A stretch of 64,000 nucleotides of DNA. Origin: LMUY01 sp965199005. GTDB lineage: Bacteria > Pseudomonadota > Alphaproteobacteria > Acetobacterales > Acetobacteraceae. Each line of letters opens with the position of its first letter. Positions within the stretch are counted from its first letter, which is position 1. A program made the translations under genes and the position numbers. Where the stretch lies: positions 2,852,001-2,916,000 of the forward strand of contig CBDAQK010000006.1 in the NCBI GenBank assembly GCA_965199005.1, in the 5' to 3' direction. Positions 36,438 to 44,493 of this stretch are shown here, piece by piece. The notes under the pieces were generated by a model that saw only the letters and a list, made by a program, of their open reading frames with translations, made no database searches and was not told where the DNA came from.

Positions 36438-38000
36438 CTAGTTCAGGTGAAGGGCAACGTTGCGGGTGGCCAACACGCCGTCCAGCAGCCGTGCCAGCTG
36501 CCGAATCGAACCGCCCCGCCACGCGGCTGCCACGGCTGCAAGCTCTACGCCGTCCAGAGGGTGCGCCCAGCGCTCATCCTGGTTCCGGGCCGCATAGGCA
36601 CGCTGCAGCAGCATGGTGGACAGCTCGGGAAGATGCTCCACCCCAGGAACGGGCATGCGCAGGATCCGGCAGCGGTCAAGCAGCGGCCTGGGAAGACCAC
36701 GGACCGAGTTCGAGGTAGCTAGCCACACGACGTGCGAAAGGTCGACTTCAGCTTCCAGGTACGGGTCGTGCCAGCACACTGCCGACGATGGTTCAAGCAT
36801 GCCCGCCAGCACGTCGTGGACGCAGCCATTCTGGTTCGAGCATGCGGCCTTTTCCAGTTCGTCGAGGACGATGCCAGGCGAGGCTACCTGCCGGGCGGAC
36901 ATCAAGGACACGGGCGTGCAGGGTTCGCCCGTCTGCCAGCGGCGGGAGGTGCCGCCAAGCGAGCTGTCGCTGACGCCCCCGCAGGAATACAGCAGACTGG
37001 AGACGCCCAGCGCCTTGAGCAGCGACATGCAAAACGATGTCTTGCCCGTGCCCGGCGGCCCGAGGAAGACGAGAGGCGGCAGCCGGACGAAGTCGCGTCC
37101 GACAAGCTCTGACAATACCGCGTCGATGACCGTTCCTGCATGCGGATAGCCTTCCAGCAAGACTGCGCGGACGGCGCGAAGGTCTGGCGTGGGCACCAGC
37201 GGCAAGGGATTGCCGACCAGTCCGCCGAACGCCTTGGCTACCCGTCCCCCTTCAGGGGTTTCCTTTCCGCCAATGGATTTCAGCACGACGGCACGGCCGA
37301 GGCCGTGGGCTAAACCATCGTTCTCGGCGAGGACGTTAAAGAAGCGGTCAAACCCACGGGGCCCCTGCCATTCCGCCGTTGAGCTTTCTCTCGGACTGGA
37401 AGTTTGATTGCTCAAGTCCCGCTGCCAGGCGCGCGCCATGTCATCCAGGCTGCGCTTGGCGGCGGATTGTGCGTAGTGTCGCGGGTTCTTTAGGTCCTTT
37501 GCCCCAGGAATCGCGGAATAGGATAGCCATCCCAGAGCAGCTGCACGTAACTCGAGTGCCCCGCTTTCCAGGGTGGTGTCCGCCTCCGCAAGTCGGATTG
37601 CTTCAGCGGCCACGCAGCGGGCCGCCTCCTGGTTGCCCAGAGCGGCTGCGAAGAAAACGAACAAGGCCGCGCTGGCATTGAACGTCATCGAGGCGGACCG
37701 CTGAAGTCTCGCTAGTTCCTGGCAGCATCGAGCCGCAGCCAGGAACGATCCGGGAGCACGGATAAAGACCGCCTTCTGGAGCGTGTTTGCAAGCCTGGCC
37801 CGGCCGATATCGCCGTCGACGTGGTGGTCGAGCAGCCAAGTGGCAAGGTCGGCACCGTCATCCTCCGGGCCTCCGACCCGGAAGGGAGCTCCCAGGAGCA
37901 ACTGCTGGAACGTGATGCCCCCAGGGAGGTCACCCGGCGTCAGGGTTCCTCTGACCCGAGCAGTCAGGGCCGATTTGCGGCTGGAGGTTTGGTTGGGCAC
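36438..38000 (-). CDS. Lon-like AAA+ ATPase with a long N-terminal helical domain
   Basis: A 520-residue protein. Residues 1-300 form a helical region without known family. The AAA+ module follows: Walker A VFLGPPGTGKTSF (311-323), Walker B PGIVLDELEKA (375-385), sensor 1 VVWLATSN (424-431) and the arginine-containing LLDRCRIL (440-447). The module resembles the ATPase part of Lon and MoxR-type remodelling proteins, but no Lon protease domain is present. In the operon it sits between two small proteins and the reverse transcriptase. It may remodel or load a partner such as the RT or the helicase-nuclease. Confidence 0.82.
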   Translation of the reverse strand: MPNQTSSRKSALTARVRGTLTPGDLPGGITFQQLLLGAPFRVGGPEDDGADLATWLLDHHVDGDIGRARLANTLQKAVFIRAPGSFLAAARCCQELARLQRSASMTFNASAALFVFFAAALGNQEAARCVAAEAIRLAEADTTLESGALELRAAALGWLSYSAIPGAKDLKNPRHYAQSAAKRSLDDMARAWQRDLSNQTSSPRESSTAEWQGPRGFDRFFNVLAENDGLAHGLGRAVVLKSIGGKETPEGGRVAKAFGGLVGNPLPLVPTPDLRAVRAVLLEGYPHAGTVIDAVLSELVGRDFVRLPPLVFLGPPGTGKTSFCMSLLKALGVSSLLYSCGGVSDSSLGGTSRRWQTGEPCTPVSLMSARQVASPGIVLDELEKAACSNQNGCVHDVLAGMLEPSSAVCWHDPYLEAEVDLSHVVWLATSNSVRGLPRPLLDRCRILRMPVPGVEHLPELSTMLLQRAYAARNQDERWAHPLDGVELAAVAAAWRGGSIRQLARLLDGVLATRNVALHLN

Positions 38001-38035
38001 TGCGCGGACTCCTGCAATCTCTCAGAACGGGTGGG

Positions 38036-38257
38036 TCACCCTCTACCATCGAGCCACATCAGCACCGTCCTCATGGAACGGTTTACGAGAAGGATTTTTC
38101 CGCCCGACAGCATCAGCAGGGTTCCGTCATCGACTTCCCGCAGGACACCGACATGCCCGGCCGCCAATGCATGCAGGCAACCATCCTGATCCCGCATGAT
38201 GACGTAGCGGCCCATCCGCTCGCCCTCGTGCAGGGTCTCGGAACCTGCCGAAGGCAT
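38036..38257 (-). CDS. Small protein of unknown function (73 residues)
   Basis: The sequence from MPSAGSETLHEGERMGRYVI to the end MWLDGRG forms a compact, mostly beta protein (VGVLREVDDGTLLMLSGGKI, then LLVNRSMRTVLMW). An internal start at MGRYVIM is also possible. It begins four bases after the stop of the preceding small gene and ends 35 bases before the AAA+ gene, so it belongs to the same operon. No family recognised. Confidence 0.6.
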   Translation of the reverse strand: MPSAGSETLHEGERMGRYVIMRDQDGCLHALAAGHVGVLREVDDGTLLMLSGGKILLVNRSMRTVLMWLDGRG

Positions 38258-38261
38258 TTCC

Positions 38262-38705
38262 TCAGAGTCCAAAATCGGAGCACCCCCATGTCCGAAGAGT
38301 GTAGATGAGGTGGTCCAGCAAAATCGGCGCGTTCTCCGCTTCTCCTCGACATGCAAGGCGGTATGCGTGTCCAGACCGCGTTGCCACCAGGTTCCCGTCT
38401 TGCTCGACGGAAGTCAGTGCGGACGTGATCCAGGTGTTCGCCATCTTGGGGCGCCATCCAAGGGCATGCACTTGGGTCCCCAAGCCGCCTGGATCACGGA
38501 TTGCGACCAGGAACCAGCTTTCCAGGACATCACGCACATTATGGAGCACCGGCCCTCTGATGGCGTCGAGCTCTACATCGGTTGCCCAGCCTACGGAAAT
38601 CGCACGGCCTCGGTAGACGGCATGCAGGAGAACAGGCTCGCCACTGTCGGCGGCCTCTACACCCGTGGCAGGATTATGTGGGCCGCTTTTGAACTCTTGA
38701 GTCAT
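38262..38705 (-). CDS. Small defence-island protein with a TRSGxxYxL domain (147 residues)
   Basis: First gene of the AAA+-RT-AddAB operon. It contains VLESWFLVAIRD, then TWITSALTSVEQDG and VATRSGHAYRLACRGE. The same layout (WCLVLTTD, then GWLISTEALELDVEHG, ITRSGRRYSLGRRFE) occurs in the gene at 39191, so the two are distant paralogues. Function unknown. A ribosome site AAGG lies before the ATG, and a 12-bp inverted repeat lies just upstream. Confidence 0.65.
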   Translation of the reverse strand: MTQEFKSGPHNPATGVEAADSGEPVLLHAVYRGRAISVGWATDVELDAIRGPVLHNVRDVLESWFLVAIRDPGGLGTQVHALGWRPKMANTWITSALTSVEQDGNLVATRSGHAYRLACRGEAENAPILLDHLIYTLRTWGCSDFGL

Positions 38706-39190
38706 GATGAACCTTGGAAAATAGGAACGTGGGAAACTCGGACCTGTTGAGATCCATGCCTATCGCCGGTTCTATTTTCCGAGTGCCGAAGCTCGACCAG
38801 TCGCTTGCGCGCCTGGTTTGATCACAAGTGCAGACGCACGTGCGGACGTCCCGTCTGGCGATGAACGGATGACAAGAGAAAATTGGAAAGGTCACTGGCA
38901 TCCTCGACTTCGACACAGCCACGCTGCTCTCCGGGGAGAGCGGATTAGATCAGCGCGCCGGTATCATCTCGAGAAGCATGACGACCGGATAGCTCGTCAC
39001 GGATCGGGTGTCGAGTCGTTTCATCTACAGCACTTCGACAGGCCTGGGCTGGTCCCGGTCCTTGACGTCAGGCTGCGGCAAAACTGATGGGGGCAGAAGC
39101 GGGTGTCCGGGCGTGCGCGCCTGACCAGTGATGCTGGGAAAGCGGCGTCGCAGCGGACTGCCCTGCATGCTTCAACTGCCAAGCTTGCGG
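38706..39190. other. Non-coding gap between the AbiE operon and the AAA+/RT operon
   Basis: About 485 bases without a convincing gene on either strand. It contains the inverted repeat at 38716-38780 next to the start of the minus-strand operon and should hold that operon's promoter. The remaining sequence is featureless to my reading. Confidence 0.5.
38716..38780 (-). promoter_or_regulatory. Inverted repeat/hairpin in the leader of the AAA+-RT operon
   Basis: GGAAAATAGGAAC (38716-38728) pairs with GTTCTATTTTCC (38769-38780), a 12-bp AT-rich stem with one bulged base and a 40-base loop. It lies 10 bases upstream of the first start codon (38705). It could be an operator, an attenuator or part of a structured RNA. 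Confidence 0.5.
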
Positions 39191-39640
39191 TCACCTACGG
39201 TTTCCATCCCGCTGCACCCGGCGCAGGCGCATGTACGCCTCTGAATGGGTCTTGAAGAAATGCGAGACGCCCGTCTGCGTCCTCATCGGCCTGGCTACAG
39301 CCAGGTGCCTGGCAGCCTTGCACGCCATCAGCCAATGTCGGTCCACCTCCTTCAGGACATCTTCCTCCTCGAACGAGGAGCCGACCAGCAGCTCAAAGGC
39401 GAGCCGCGCTTCTTCGCCCTCGCCCCCGACATCTACGGCCTCGAAGCGTCTTCCCAGCGAATACCTTCGTCCACTGCGCGTGATCGCAAGGCCGTGCTCG
39501 ACATCCAGTTCGAGAGCTTCCGTGGAAATGAGCCAGCCCAGCCCTCCGGTCCTCGGGTGCCGGGTCGAGAAGCCGAACAGGAAGGTTGTGCCGTCCGTAG
39601 TCAGGACGAGGCACCAGGGATCAAGTGCCGCATCGTTCAC
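39191..39640 (-). CDS. Third gene of the AbiE operon, TRSGxxYxL-domain protein (149 residues)
   Basis: A GTG at 39640 overlaps the abiEii stop (GTGA), the same coupling seen between abiEi and abiEii, so the three genes form one operon. The N-terminal half (DPWCLVLTTDGTTFLFGF, GWLISTEALELDVEHG, LAITRSGRRYSLGRRFE) is related to the gene at 38262. The C-terminal half is helical with many charged residues (EEEDVLKEVDRHWLMACKAA). No known AbiE accessory matches this. A modulator of the toxin is possible but unproven. Confidence 0.6.
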   Translation of the reverse strand: MNDAALDPWCLVLTTDGTTFLFGFSTRHPRTGGLGWLISTEALELDVEHGLAITRSGRRYSLGRRFEAVDVGGEGEEARLAFELLVGSSFEEEDVLKEVDRHWLMACKAARHLAVARPMRTQTGVSHFFKTHSEAYMRLRRVQRDGNRR

Positions 39641-40722
39641 GATGGCGGCCCTTCCATCACGGAGACACCTGAGGCCTTCGTCCAAGGCTTCCCGACCCGA
39701 GCATCACCAACTTCTGGGCCTGTCACCCTCGCCACGTCGGTGGCCAGAGACGGCCGGACTTCCAGCCGCACGTTTCTGGACCTCCTGGTGTTTGTGCTGG
39801 CGTAGAGAGGCTGCCAGCCGACACCGGCAGACCAGGTCTGCCTGATCTCTGAACTGTTCCTGATTGCCTGGAGCAACGGGACACCGAACTGGGCGACGCA
39901 GGCCAGGGTCTGCCGCAGCGCAGGTGGCGCGGTTTTCGGAGCGTGCTCCGACACCCAGTTCGTCCAGCTCCGCTCACGTTTGAAGGTTGCATAATCTTCC
40001 GAGAACGCTGCTTCCCAGTATCCGTCCGTCCGATGAACGAAGGTTCCTGCATCGCGGCGTTCGAACGTATTGGACACCGCAAGCTGGAGAACATGTCCGA
40101 GGAAGCTGTATCTCTGACTCAACAGCCACAGATCGTAATAGTCGCGCAGGCGGGTGTTGTCGGAGCCGAACTCGACGATGACCGCCAGCTTTTCGGCCAC
40201 CACCGTCTCGCGCGGGTATGCTCCTACCTTGAATGAAGGTTGGCCGGGGAGAAGGCTGGGGAAGAAGGCCTGTTCCACACCTGGAGTGATCGCGTGCCCG
40301 AAACCGACATCGACCTTCAGGCTGGTCCTCGCCGTTCCCAAGGACGCCGTGATCTGCATCCTCACGCCGGGATACCGGCTGCCTTTCAGCGTCTTGAAGG
40401 TCGCAGTTTCGGCTACGAAGGTGACCCCGTCATCCTGCTCCGACGCCGTGGTGGCCACCCTGAGCAGCATGACCTCCATCGCCGCGATGTCGGCGACATC
40501 TCCGTGCAGGTCCACGTCGGACGTGCTCCGGAACAGGTCGCCGCTCCAGAGCATGAACAGGGAACCTCCCTTGAGCACCAGCCTGGCGCGGTAAGGGGAA
40601 GCTGACAGCCTTGCCAGGAACCGTTCTGCGGCCCAGCGCCCGAGTAGATGGTCAGTGGTAGTCCCTCGGGCCTTGGCTGCCGCCTGCAGGCGCGAGCGGA
40701 CTGCCTCGCCTGTCGCGCTCAC
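39637..40722 (-). CDS. AbiEii-type nucleotidyltransferase toxin
   Basis: A 361-residue protein of the AbiEii/DUF1814 family (DNA polymerase-beta fold). Visible motifs are ARLVLKGGSLFMLW, FRSTSDVDLHGDV (the DxD metal-binding pair), KVDVGFGHAI, VAEKLAVIVEFG and RLRDYYDLWLLS. Type IV AbiE toxins transfer nucleotides to tRNA acceptor ends and stop growth during phage infection. The GTG at 40722 overlaps the abiEi stop. Confidence 0.88.
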   Translation of the reverse strand: MSATGEAVRSRLQAAAKARGTTTDHLLGRWAAERFLARLSASPYRARLVLKGGSLFMLWSGDLFRSTSDVDLHGDVADIAAMEVMLLRVATTASEQDDGVTFVAETATFKTLKGSRYPGVRMQITASLGTARTSLKVDVGFGHAITPGVEQAFFPSLLPGQPSFKVGAYPRETVVAEKLAVIVEFGSDNTRLRDYYDLWLLSQRYSFLGHVLQLAVSNTFERRDAGTFVHRTDGYWEAAFSEDYATFKRERSWTNWVSEHAPKTAPPALRQTLACVAQFGVPLLQAIRNSSEIRQTWSAGVGWQPLYASTNTRRSRNVRLEVRPSLATDVARVTGPEVGDARVGKPWTKASGVSVMEGPPS

Positions 40723-41333
40723 GATGCCCGGACCATTGCGGAGGAAACCCGCAGCACATCCGCCATGCGACGTTGCACGCCCAACGCCGACGCAACATCG
40801 ACCAGGACCGCCGCCGACCGGCCAGACGCATGGTAGTCGCGCAGGCATTCCAGTGCCCGATCATCGCCAACCGTGGAGGACATCCGCAGCATGTCGACCA
40901 CTGTTCGTGCGGGCGAAGTCATACGCACCTCCACGCCGCAGACCACGCTCGTGTCCACGCCGACCACGAACGCCGCCGGGTCGCGCCAGTGCACGAACCT
41001 GGTCGGTGGCCACTCAAGCTTCGCGGCTGCCACGCCGTGCGGGACCGCGACCCAGGCCCGGGTAGGCGTTTCATCGCCGAGGCCATGCGCCGCGGCCGCG
41101 CTGTGCAGGCAGATCACTCCGCGCGGAACACGGACGAGGATCTCGGCGAAGTCGGCACCGGCGCAGTATGGTGCCCCCGCCTGGCGGTAGGTACCGCGGG
41201 AAACACGCTCGACCAGACCGGCGGCAAGCGCCCGCTGGACGCTGGCCGCCGTCACGCCAGCCCGTAGCAACTCGGTCATCCGCAAAATCCCTCCACCTGA
41301 TAGGCACGCCAGCAATGTCTCCAGCTGCGACAT
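40719..41333 (-). CDS. AbiEi-type antitoxin/transcriptional repressor
   Basis: A 204-residue AbiEi-family antitoxin. The N-terminal winged helix reads GGILRMTELLRAGVTAASVQ and GLVERVSRGTYRQAG. The C-terminal domain contains VICLHSAAAAHGL and the family block VRMTSPARTVVDMLR. The ATG at 41333 has a GGAGG site; a TTG at 41348 is the alternative. These antitoxins block the toxin and repress their own operon by binding inverted repeats upstream. Confidence 0.87.
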   Translation of the reverse strand: MSQLETLLACLSGGGILRMTELLRAGVTAASVQRALAAGLVERVSRGTYRQAGAPYCAGADFAEILVRVPRGVICLHSAAAAHGLGDETPTRAWVAVPHGVAAAKLEWPPTRFVHWRDPAAFVVGVDTSVVCGVEVRMTSPARTVVDMLRMSSTVGDDRALECLRDYHASGRSAAVLVDVASALGVQRRMADVLRVSSAMVRAS

Positions 41334-41348
41334 GCAGCCCTCCAGCAA

Positions 41349-42037
41349 TATGATACGTTTGAGTAATCGAGTCGAGTCACCGGTAGCATTTTTGTATCAC
41401 AAGGAAATGTTGGGTTCCATGGTGATTTCGGAACCGTTGTCGTGATCCGGGAGGTCTTGCGAACCTTTCCCAAAGACTCGTAGGGATTTCCTTGCCGTCC
41501 ATCCTGCAGACTTAGATCGTCGCCGGTGAGGACCTTCCCCGGAAGGTGCTTCCACCAACCCAGTCCATGTTGACAAGGCAAGTGGCATTCACCTCACCCA
41601 ATGCCACTTCTGGGGATGGCAGAACGCCGCCTCCCGAGACCTGGCAGTCGCTCCAGCAACCCTCAGACACGCAGCGAAGGCAACAGTAGGCTACGCAGCC
41701 GTAGATGTAGGGAGGACCGCGTACGGTCAGGCTGGCTGCCCTAATTCGAGTGCAATGCCGGGTCATTTCGAAACCTTGCAGGCAAGTTGCACCCGTTGAC
41801 CGGCTACCACCGCGTCAGAACACGTCTGATGGGTGCCACCTGGGTCTGCACCGTCGAGCATTGCAGATGGGCACCCCCCTTCCAGCCGGAAGAGGCCAGG
41901 ACGGGCTTGCGACACCCTGCCCGGGTGGCACCGAAGCAATGGCCAGAATCGCTCCGAAAATGTATCCCGCCTAGGCCAGTATTGCTCTGGTCCAGCGCGG
42001 TCTGGGCGAGGCCACTATAGGCTTCGACGCCGTCCAA
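41349..42037. other. Non-coding gap at the right side of the defence cargo
   Basis: About 690 bases between abiEi and the adenine methyltransferase. It should hold the abiE promoter. It contains repeat copy B. Several bits recall the left-end repeats in inverted form (for example CCTTGCAGGCAA at 41774-41785 and CATTGCAG at 41859-41866), but no TGT-type terminus was found. A frame of 84 residues (41512-41766, minus) overlaps copy B and is not believed to be a gene. Confidence 0.5.
41686..41730 (-). repeat. 45-bp repeat, copy B (inverted partner at 27414-27458)
   Basis: Reverse-complement match to copy A at 42 of 45 positions, including the CTACG-GCTG-CGTAG hairpin. The two copies face each other across 14.2 kb that contains exactly the exonuclease, AddAB-like, RT, AAA+ and AbiE genes. 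Confidence 0.85.
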
Positions 42038-42979
42038 CTATTCGGATTCTGGTGGCTGCCCCCTGCCTGAAGGCACGTGCCAAGCTCCCGGGAACGCCGC
42101 CGACATCCGCTGGCGCAGGTCGTCCGATGCCCCCCAGGCGGTCAGGGCGGATGGGAAAGGCGCCTTGTGCTCTCCTGCTCCGAACGCCAGACGCCCGCGA
42201 AGCAACCATACGTCTGACAATCCGGCGATCGTATTGTGCCACCATCGGGTATCGGTGCGAGCTGGGACGAGTCCTATGACAAGGTCAGCGCGGCAGGAGG
42301 CAACCTCCTCCACGGCCTTGGCTGTCCACCGGGACAGCGGAGGGCCATACGGCGGATTTATGTAGACTTGGCCATACCATGGCTGGCCAAGACCGTCGTC
42401 CACCTCGGTGAGGTAGTGCCGCGCATGCTTGCGCAGGCGGGACTGGCGCGAGGCACAAGGGTCCAGGTCGAACCTCCCGCCCACCACCTCACACAGGGTG
42501 TCCAGGACGGCTTGCGGCGTCGACCACGCATTCCAGCCGCTCGACATTCCCGCAAGCCGATAGAACCCCGCCCGCTCGCCCGCGGTGACTAGGGTCAGAC
42601 CGGCACCAAGCGTCATGCCGATCGCCTCGACGGAAGTGACGTTGCAGGCCGCACCGGCCTCGACCTCGTATAACGTGGTCGCACTCAACCCGGACTCGTC
42701 GGCGACCTGCCTCCGGCTGAGACCCATGCGGGTCCGCAACAGCCTGAGACGGTGGCCGAGGAGTTCGCCGGGCGGCAATGCTCGCCCGGAGACCTCCATG
42801 CCCGTAGTTCCCGCGACGCGCTGGAACAGGTCCAGCCGCCCAGCCCCTCTCTCGGCCTGCCAGACGCTTCGTACGCTGCATCCTGCCTCGGCCGCCAAGT
42901 CGGCCTGCGTCTTGCTTGAGGCACGTCGGGCTGCCAGCAGGCCGGAGCCGAGGCGGGATCTGGAGCGTTTCCGGAGCAT
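42038..42979 (-). CDS. HTH-fused phage-type DNA N6-adenine methyltransferase
   Basis: A 313-residue protein. Two XRE-type helix-turn-helix segments come first (KTQADLAAEAGCSVRSVWQA and LSRRQVADESGLSATTLYEV). The Dam_like methyltransferase domain follows: NAWSTPQAVLDTLCEVVG, FDLDPCAS, the catalytic VYINPPYGPPLSRW (NPPY), LVIGLVPARTDTRWWHN and APFPSALTAWGA. It should methylate adenine N6. The HTH part may give target choice or autoregulation. It diverges from a cytosine methyltransferase 152 bases away. A fragment of a close relative lies at 16,205. Confidence 0.85.
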   Translation of the reverse strand: MLRKRSRSRLGSGLLAARRASSKTQADLAAEAGCSVRSVWQAERGAGRLDLFQRVAGTTGMEVSGRALPPGELLGHRLRLLRTRMGLSRRQVADESGLSATTLYEVEAGAACNVTSVEAIGMTLGAGLTLVTAGERAGFYRLAGMSSGWNAWSTPQAVLDTLCEVVGGRFDLDPCASRQSRLRKHARHYLTEVDDGLGQPWYGQVYINPPYGPPLSRWTAKAVEEVASCRADLVIGLVPARTDTRWWHNTIAGLSDVWLLRGRLAFGAGEHKAPFPSALTAWGASDDLRQRMSAAFPGAWHVPSGRGQPPESE

Positions 42980-43131
42980 CGAGTCGGCTTTTTCGGAGTG
43001 ATCCCGGCAAGAAACATGGACTGCAGAGTTCGTCCAGTGTTGACCCGTTGACGGGCAGGAGAGACCCCGTGGCAGACGGCTAGTTTCCTTGCGGCTTGAA
43101 GCTCCGGCCAGATGAAGTGTAATGGCGTCCC

Positions 43132-44493
43132 ATGACGCCGGGACGAAGGCACACCTTCATCGACCTGTTCTGCGGAGGCGGAATGGCCACGGCCGGAATG
43201 GGAGAGGGATGGCGGTGCCTATCCTGCGACCATGATCCCATGAAGGCGCGTGCCTACCGGGAGAATTGGGAAGGTCATCCCGTCGTTGTCCAGGACGTCC
43301 GCGGGCTCACGGCTGGCCAGGTAGGCGAGCATGCCGACCTTCTATGGGCCTCGCCGCCGTGCCAGGATGTCTCGATCGCCGGGCTCCGCGGCGGCCTGGA
43401 CGGCGGACGTGGGGGCAGCCTCTGGCCAGCCCTCGACTTCCTCAGGCAGCTGGCGACGGCAGGCAAGGCCCCACGGCTCGTTGCCATCGAGAACGTGCCC
43501 GGCTTGGCGACGGGACGCCAGGGCAAGGACCTTGCCGCCATCTGCGGTGTGCTGGCCGACCTGGGTTACCGGATGGGCGCCATGCTCATCGACGCCAAAC
43601 TGCTGGTCCCTCAGTCCAGGCTCCGCTTGTTCATCGTGGCCGTTGCTCGAGACATCCAGGTCCCGGCAGCCCTGGTGGCGGCCAGGCCGGTCGAGCCCTG
43701 GCACCCTGCACCGCTGGTGCGGGCCGCGGACGGCCTGCCAGCAGCGCTGAAGCAGGCCTGGCTGTGGTGGCAGCCGCCAGTCCCGGACGCCCGACGGACC
43801 GTCCTCGCCGACGTGCTGATCGCCGACGCCGAGGCGACCTGGAGGTCTGTCGAGGCCACGGAAGCCGTGCTGGTGCTGATGTCCGACAGATCGCGGGCGA
43901 GCCTGGATGCCGCGCGTCGCCACGGCAGGGTCGTAGGGACGGTCTCGCGGCGAATGCGTCCCGACGCCTCCAAGACGGAGCGCATGCAGCGGGCGGACTT
44001 CCGGATGGACGGCGTCGCCAGCTGCGTTCTGACAGGCTCGGGCGGGTCGACGCAGCAGACGCTGGTCGTGGCCAATCCAGACGGCATCCAGACCCGGGCA
44101 CCAACCGCCCGCGAGATCGCCAAGCTCATGGGCCTGCCCGACACCTACGCCCTACCACATAGGCGAAGCGACGCCCTCCTGCTGGTGGGCGATGGCGTGG
44201 TGGTCGACGTCGTCCGCCATCTCCGGGTCAATCTGTTCGAACCCCTGCTGGACGCGATGCAGGACGGCGACGGGCACGCCGGGAGAGACTGGCATCAAGG
44301 CTGCGACGCGGTCGACGACGCTCTACCTGTTGCCCGACGAGCTTCGGCGGCTTCGGCGCCTGGCCGTGGACCTGGACGTGTCCCTGCACGACCTCGTCCT
44401 GCGCGGCCTGGACAAAGTGCTCGCCGAGCATGGCGAGAGGCCTCTTGCCAGATACGTCGGCGGGCAGCCACGATCTCCGGGTGCTTGGCATAA
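43132..44493 (+). CDS. Cytosine-5 DNA methyltransferase (dcm-C)
   Basis: Motif I is TFIDLFCGGGMATAGMG. Motif IV is LLWASPPCQDVSIAGLRGG with the catalytic Cys, motif VI VAIENVPGL, motif VIII VPQSRLRLFIVAV. C-terminal motifs IX-X are GSGGSTQQTLVV, PTAREIAKLMGLPDTY and VGDGVVVDVVRHLRV. The core is complete to about codon 380. After LFEPLLDAMQDG the annotated frame becomes Arg/Ala/Pro-rich and unlike any protein. The neighbouring frame there encodes a ribbon-helix-helix-like module that is fused in frame to dcm-A. A frameshift at about 44,270-44,295 is therefore likely. No cognate restriction endonuclease was seen. Confidence 0.85.
   Translation: MTPGRRHTFIDLFCGGGMATAGMGEGWRCLSCDHDPMKARAYRENWEGHPVVVQDVRGLTAGQVGEHADLLWASPPCQDVSIAGLRGGLDGGRGGSLWPALDFLRQLATAGKAPRLVAIENVPGLATGRQGKDLAAICGVLADLGYRMGAMLIDAKLLVPQSRLRLFIVAVARDIQVPAALVAARPVEPWHPAPLVRAADGLPAALKQAWLWWQPPVPDARRTVLADVLIADAEATWRSVEATEAVLVLMSDRSRASLDAARRHGRVVGTVSRRMRPDASKTERMQRADFRMDGVASCVLTGSGGSTQQTLVVANPDGIQTRAPTAREIAKLMGLPDTYALPHRRSDALLLVGDGVVVDVVRHLRVNLFEPLLDAMQDGDGHAGRDWHQGCDAVDDALPVARRASAASAPGRGPGRVPARPRPARPGQSARRAWREASCQIRRRAATISGCLA

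Noticed and set aside
41512..41766. Cysteine-rich 84-residue frame containing TVRGPPYIYGCVAY, echoed by SVRGAPYIYGCVAH near 27,450
   Set aside because: The shared stretch is the 45-bp repeat. All three differences are at first codon positions and the rest of the frames is unrelated, so this is DNA-level conservation, not a peptide family.
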